This document shows, in pieces, positions 13,940 to 17,199 of a stretch of DNA of 17,199 nucleotides. Origin of the DNA: an uncultured Alphaproteobacteria bacterium (GTDB taxonomy: Bacteria; Pseudomonadota; Alphaproteobacteria; Caulobacterales; Caulobacteraceae); the NCBI GenBank assembly GCA_903933475.1, contig CAIZKE010000146.1:1-17199 (forward strand). Reading direction: 5' to 3'. Position numbers and translations under genes: made by a program. Below the pieces are notes generated by a model. That model had not been told where the DNA came from and made no database searches. It saw only the letters and a list, made by a program, of their open reading frames with translations. Position 1 is the first letter of the stretch, and each line of letters starts with the position of its first letter.

Positions 13940-14028
13940 GAAGGCTCCGGCTTGGTGATGGGCCTGAGCCCCGGGACACTCACCCACTGTAGCGAGATAC
14001 GGGCGGGAGTTGGAAGGCTTCCATTCGC

Positions 14029-14044
14029 AGCCGCGATGGCGGCT
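14029..14044 (-). terminator. Small hairpin after the DUF3429 gene
   Basis: AGCCGC (14029-14034) and GCGGCT (14039-14044) form a perfect 6-bp stem with a GATG loop, 8 bp after the DUF3429 stop on the minus strand. A second dyad, TGGAAG-G-CTTCCA (14011-14023), follows. There is no T-run, so termination is uncertain. The rest of the 113-bp gap to the DoxX start must hold that gene's leader, but I see no convincing promoter. Confidence 0.3.
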
Positions 14045-14052
14045 CGCCGACC

Positions 14053-14502
14053 TCAGCCCAGGGCACCCGCCGTCAGGCCTGCCACGGCCCCGGCGGTCAG
14101 GATCAGCCGAAGCTGCGGATACCAGGCGGGAAGCCCGGGCGAGCGCAGGTCCCAGGCGAAGTGCAGCACAAGGGCAGCGGCCAGGGCGGAAAGCTGGAGG
14201 CCGGAGCGGTCGGGGGGCAGGAGGGCCAGCCCCCAGGCGACCACGCTGGGCGCCATGCTGAAGGCGACAGTCCGTGGGTCGGGCGCAGGGTCGCTGACGG
14301 CCCGGCCCCAGCGCGCACCGCCCAGGAAGGACAGGATCACCGCCGCGTAGAGACCCAGGGCCCGGTCGCTCCATCCGGACAGGTCCGGGACAGCGAAGGC
14401 CAGGACGGGGAGGCCCAGGAAGGGGATGAGGCCTGCGAGGCCCCAGGCCAGGATGGGGCGGGGGATGGGTCCTGTCCCGCCCGAGGGATCGCCCGAGGTC
14501 AT
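14053..14502 (-). CDS. DUF3429 domain membrane protein
   Basis: A 149-residue protein with about five membrane helices. It contains ALGLYAAVILSFLGGARWGRAV (residues about 48-69), the most recognisable DUF3429 motif, then SMAPSVVAWGLALLPP, a LHFAWDLR segment and PAWYPQLRLILTAGAVAGL near the C-terminus, which match the family's 'W..D......P.WY..LR..LT' ending. Function is unknown. The ATG (14500-14502) has GAGAGG about 8 nt upstream and lies 84 bp after the GST-like gene on the same strand, so readthrough from the sulfatase/GST pair is possible. Confidence 0.84.
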   Translation of the reverse strand: MTSGDPSGGTGPIPRPILAWGLAGLIPFLGLPVLAFAVPDLSGWSDRALGLYAAVILSFLGGARWGRAVSDPAPDPRTVAFSMAPSVVAWGLALLPPDRSGLQLSALAAALVLHFAWDLRSPGLPAWYPQLRLILTAGAVAGLTAGALG

Positions 14503-14586
14503 CTCATCGCCTCTCGACTGGTTTCCAGGGCCCGGTCTTGTCCCGGGACCGCCAAGGTTTCAAGCCCGTCCCAGAACCGGCCGGTC

Positions 14587-15648
14587 TCAGGTCCAGAGCC
14601 GGTTGCGGATCCGCCGGGCCGGGAGGGGCACCGGCTGGACAGGCCGCGCCAGGACGTCCGCCTCGGCGCCCAGTCGTTCCAGCACCTCCGCGCGGTCGGC
14701 GGCCCCAAGGGCGGCGAAGGCGACCTGGAGGTCGGCCAGGCACTGTACCCGGTAGGGCGAGACCGTCAGGCGCCAGTCGACGCCGCCGCGACGGAAGCGG
14801 GCGACCTTCAGGCCCCCGGCTGCCGCCGAGGCGTTAGCGTCCAGCTCGGCCAAATGGTCCCGCGCCGCCAGCTGCAGGAGGGGATCAAGGTCCCTGGGCG
14901 CGGTCGCCGGCAGGGGGGCCGCCCCGATCCGCCCGGGGTGGGCGTTCCAGAGCCGCCCGGTCCAGGCCAGGACGGCGGGTGCCTGCTCGCGCAGGATGTC
15001 CGCCGGGGTCGGATCGCTGGAGAAGTGTCGGAACATGGACCCGAACAGACCGAAGTCGGCGGCGACAGGCCGCTCGCCGAACAGGAAGGGTCGGGTCGCA
15101 AGCACCGGCTCCAGGGCCTCCAGGACCTCAAGATAGAGGCGCGCCACCGAGGGCGCTGTCGCCCGGGTGATCCCGTCCTGGCGCAGGTAGACGCTCTGCT
15201 GGCGGCGACGGACGACCTCGGCCTTCAGGGCCAGGGGCAGGGGCAGGTCCCGCATCAGGGTGGCGGCGATGCGCCGGCTCATCAGCCGCGCGTCATCGGC
15301 AAAGGCCCAGCGGTAGTAGAGGGCCGGCCGCCACAGCCATTCGTCGAAGGCATCCTCCAGGAACAGGCTGAGGAAGGCGGCCAGGGGGGCTTCCGGCTGC
15401 AGGGCCGGGCCGGGGGCCTCGGCCTCCAGGCGCCGCAGAATGGCCGTGGTGTCCGTCAGCCACTCGCCGCCGGGGCTGCGCAGGGCGGGCATCTGCGCCA
15501 CGCCGGTCGCCCGGGCGCAGGCGCGGAAGCCGGCCATGTCCATCTCGACGAACCGGAAGGGCAGGCCTCGGGCGCGGAGCCAGGCCTCGAGCTTGCCCGT
15601 GAAGTAGGAGAGCTTCAGGCCGTGAAGCTCCCAGGTCCCGTCGCTCAC
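14587..15648 (-). CDS. Glutathione S-transferase family protein with C-terminal extension
   Basis: A 353-residue protein. The N-terminal thioredoxin-like domain has LKLSYFTGKLEAWLRARGLPF (residues 11-31), the cis-proline motif QMPAL (52-56) and LTDTTAILRRLE (64-75), the glutathione-binding turn. An all-helical GST domain follows, with FLFGERPVAADFGLFGSM (188-205), the usual N-capping motif. After about residue 245 come some 110 more residues that I cannot assign, making it much longer than a standard GST of 200-230. Substrate is unknown. I choose the GTG at 15646-15648 because it forms a 4-bp GTGA overlap with the sulfatase stop and leads straight into the fold. An ATG 33 nt upstream would lie inside the sulfatase gene. 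Confidence 0.8.
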   Translation of the reverse strand: MSDGTWELHGLKLSYFTGKLEAWLRARGLPFRFVEMDMAGFRACARATGVAQMPALRSPGGEWLTDTTAILRRLEAEAPGPALQPEAPLAAFLSLFLEDAFDEWLWRPALYYRWAFADDARLMSRRIAATLMRDLPLPLALKAEVVRRRQQSVYLRQDGITRATAPSVARLYLEVLEALEPVLATRPFLFGERPVAADFGLFGSMFRHFSSDPTPADILREQAPAVLAWTGRLWNAHPGRIGAAPLPATAPRDLDPLLQLAARDHLAELDANASAAAGGLKVARFRRGGVDWRLTVSPYRVQCLADLQVAFAALGAADRAEVLERLGAEADVLARPVQPVPLPARRIRNRLWT

Positions 15649-17199
15649 GCCCGCCCGCCACGCCGGCGAAGGACGCGCCAAGCCAGGTAGCCCAGGCCAC
15701 CAAGGAGCAGGAGGATTCCCCCCGCCACCGTCGCCAGGAATGGCATCTGCCGGGCGATGGCGTTGGCGGCGAGCTGCTTCTGTATCGTGTAGCCCGCGGG
15801 CAGGGGCACCACGCCCACCCGCTGCTCGTAGGCTGCGTAGTCGGCCAGCATGGCCTTGAGCCGCTCGGGCTCGGCGGCGGACAGGTCCCGGGTCTCTCCG
15901 GGGTCGCCGGCCAGGTTGTAGAGCCGCCAGCCTCCGTCCCCGAGGGGGGGCATGTCGCGGACGATCTTGTAGTCCCCCCGGAACAGGGCCGAATTGCCAG
16001 AGACCTCGAGACCGAGGACCTCATCGGGTCCGCGGACGGGCTGCGTCCCGCCCCCCAGCAGGGCGCGCAGGCTGTGGCCATCCATGGCCGGCGCCTCGGG
16101 CGTCGCCCGGGCGCCGCCGAATTCCGCCAGGGTGGGAGCGACGTCGGTGACGAAGGTCAGGCCGCCGATCCGCCGTCCAGGAATGACGCCAGGCCCGGAG
16201 ATGATCAGGGGTGCCCGGATGCCACCCTCCGAGGCATAGAACTTGTAGCGGCGTCCCGGCGCCGCCACCGCCTCTGCCCACTCGGGGCCGATGAAGTTCA
16301 GGCTGCCGGGTCCGCCCAGGCCCTCCAGCCGCCAGGCGTAGCCATGTGTCCGCATCCAGAGGTTCATGCTGGGCTGGTGGACCGGGTCGCTCGGCTCGGA
16401 GCCGTTGTCGGAGGTGATGACGAAGATGGTGTTGGCCAGTTCACCCCGGGCCTCGAGTCGCTGGACGAGGCGGCCCACCGCAGCGTCGGCAGCTTCGATC
16501 ATGCCGGCGTAGACCTCCATGGACCGGGCGGCGATCCGCCGTTCCCTGGCGTCCAGGCTTTCCCACTCCCGGGCGTTGGGCGAGAATCCGTCGACGGCGG
16601 CGCCGGCGGGCAGCAGGCCCAGGGCCCGGGCCCGCTCGACCCTGGCCTGCCGAAGCCGCGCCCATCCGCCATCAAATCGGCCGCGGTAGCCGTCCGCGTA
16701 GGCCGCGGGCGCCTGGACCGGGATGTGTACGGCCTGGAAGGCGAGGTAGGCGAAGAAGGGCTCCCGCCCCGGTGGGGCCTCGTCGAGGTTCCGGGTCAGC
16801 CGGTCGACCAGCAGGTCCGAGGAATAGAAGCGCTTCGGCATCCGCACCGGACGCCCGTCCTCGAACCAGGGCGCATTGGTGTAGTAGGGCATGTAGGGCT
16901 TGGCGGCCCAGTTGTCCGCGCCAGAGGCGTCGAGGGCCAGGGACCGGTCGAAGCCCTGCCCGTCGGGCAGTTCGCCGGGGCCGTGCCCCAGGTGCCACTT
17001 GCCAGCCATCAGGGTCCGGTAGCCTTCGCCCTTCAGTCGCTCGGCGAGGGTCAGGACCTCGGGTTCGATCCGCAGGCGGTAGCCAGGTTGAGTCCGCATC
17101 TGGGGCGGAAGGATCTCTTCGATGGTCGCCGCCCCGGCCCGGTGGTTGTCCAGGCCGGTCAGGAGCATGGCCCGGGAGGGCGTGCACAGGGGCGAGGTG
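15645..17199 (-). CDS. Sulfatase (arylsulfatase type), cysteine-type, 5' end outside the window
   Basis: Sulfatases hydrolyse sulfate esters using formylglycine made from a Cys or Ser. The visible part opens, at the window edge, with TSPLCTPSRAMLLTG, the C-x-P-S-R signature (Cys codon at 17184-17186), so the coding frame continues beyond 17199. Other family motifs follow: GKWHLGHG (metal and sulfate binding), FFAYLAFQAVHIPVQAP, IFVITSDNGSEPSD (metal-binding Asp-Asn) and FYASEGGIRAPLIISGPG. At the C-terminus a single membrane segment, FLATVAGGILLLLGGLGYLAW, is followed by an RRRGGR tail, pointing to an inner-membrane anchor with the catalytic domain in the periplasm. No formylglycine-generating enzyme lies within the window. 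The stop overlaps the start of the GST-like gene by 4 bp. Substrate class cannot be named. Confidence 0.92.
   Translation of the reverse strand, partial: TSPLCTPSRAMLLTGLDNHRAGAATIEEILPPQMRTQPGYRLRIEPEVLTLAERLKGEGYRTLMAGKWHLGHGPGELPDGQGFDRSLALDASGADNWAAKPYMPYYTNAPWFEDGRPVRMPKRFYSSDLLVDRLTRNLDEAPPGREPFFAYLAFQAVHIPVQAPAAYADGYRGRFDGGWARLRQARVERARALGLLPAGAAVDGFSPNAREWESLDARERRIAARSMEVYAGMIEAADAAVGRLVQRLEARGELANTIFVITSDNGSEPSDPVHQPSMNLWMRTHGYAWRLEGLGGPGSLNFIGPEWAEAVAAPGRRYKFYASEGGIRAPLIISGPGVIPGRRIGGLTFVTDVAPTLAEFGGARATPEAPAMDGHSLRALLGGGTQPVRGPDEVLGLEVSGNSALFRGDYKIVRDMPPLGDGGWRLYNLAGDPGETRDLSAAEPERLKAMLADYAAYEQRVGVVPLPAGYTIQKQLAANAIARQMPFLATVAGGILLLLGGLGYLAWRVLRRRGGRA

Noticed and set aside
13940..14374. 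Upstream extension of the DoxX reading frame
   Set aside because: These in-frame codons overlap the DUF3429 gene and encode a basic, low-complexity stretch. The DoxX fold starts at 13939 with a good ribosome site.
14161..15690. 509-codon plus-strand open frame opposite the GST-like gene
   Set aside because: The translation is Gly/Gln/Arg-rich without domains, while the minus strand holds a GST fold with a coupled start. This is a GC-driven shadow frame.
1..17199. Search for CRISPR arrays, tRNA, rRNA, insertion sequences, toxin-antitoxin pairs or phage genes
   Set aside because: I saw no regularly spaced repeats, no tRNA-like cloverleaf, no transposase or integrase motifs and no small paired genes. 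The window is ordinary chromosomal content.

Overview
This is a GC-rich (roughly 68-70% by eye) chromosomal window from an alphaproteobacterium, most likely Caulobacterales (Phenylobacterium, Caulobacter or Brevundimonas type). That placement is inferred from three things: the protein families present (an OpgH glucosyltransferase, a Caulobacterales/Sphingomonadales-style TonB-dependent receptor and a DUF3501 cluster), the GTG starts with strong Shine-Dalgarno sequences, and the palindromic repeat at 397-450, whose core matches a repeat common across Alphaproteobacteria. I see no tRNA, rRNA, CRISPR array, transposase or phage gene.

Left part (1-943). A thiamine-phosphate synthase (thiE), cut off by the window edge, is transcribed leftward. 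It diverges from a small chorismate-lyase-like gene, and two adjacent palindromic elements lie between them.

Minus-strand block (965-7350). Read in transcription order this holds rubrerythrin, a heterodisulfide-reductase-type Fe-S protein and a DUF3501 protein, probably a peroxide or redox defence operon. It continues with an acyltransferase-3 (OpgC-like) protein, a DUF998 membrane protein and the osmoregulated periplasmic glucan synthase OpgH, a probable envelope-glucan module. A strong 25-bp palindrome (7468-7492) lies between rubrerythrin and the next block and is the clearest operator candidate in the window.

Plus-strand block (7572-13506). This contains a glyoxalase-like (VOC) protein, a TonB-dependent outer-membrane receptor with a Gly/Pro-rich insertion, an NTF2-like small protein, a cytoplasmic IroE/Fes-type esterase and an acrylyl-CoA reductase-like oxidoreductase. 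Receptor, NTF2-like protein and esterase together suggest uptake and hydrolysis of an ester-containing ligand, plausibly a siderophore (inference).

Right part (13526-17199, minus strand). In transcription order: a membrane-anchored cysteine-type sulfatase (5' end outside the window), an extended GST-like protein translationally coupled to it, a DUF3429 membrane protein and a DoxX-family membrane protein. Most genes are well-known families. The least understood units are the rubrerythrin/Fe-S/DUF3501 trio with its palindrome, and the OpgH/DUF998/acyltransferase group.
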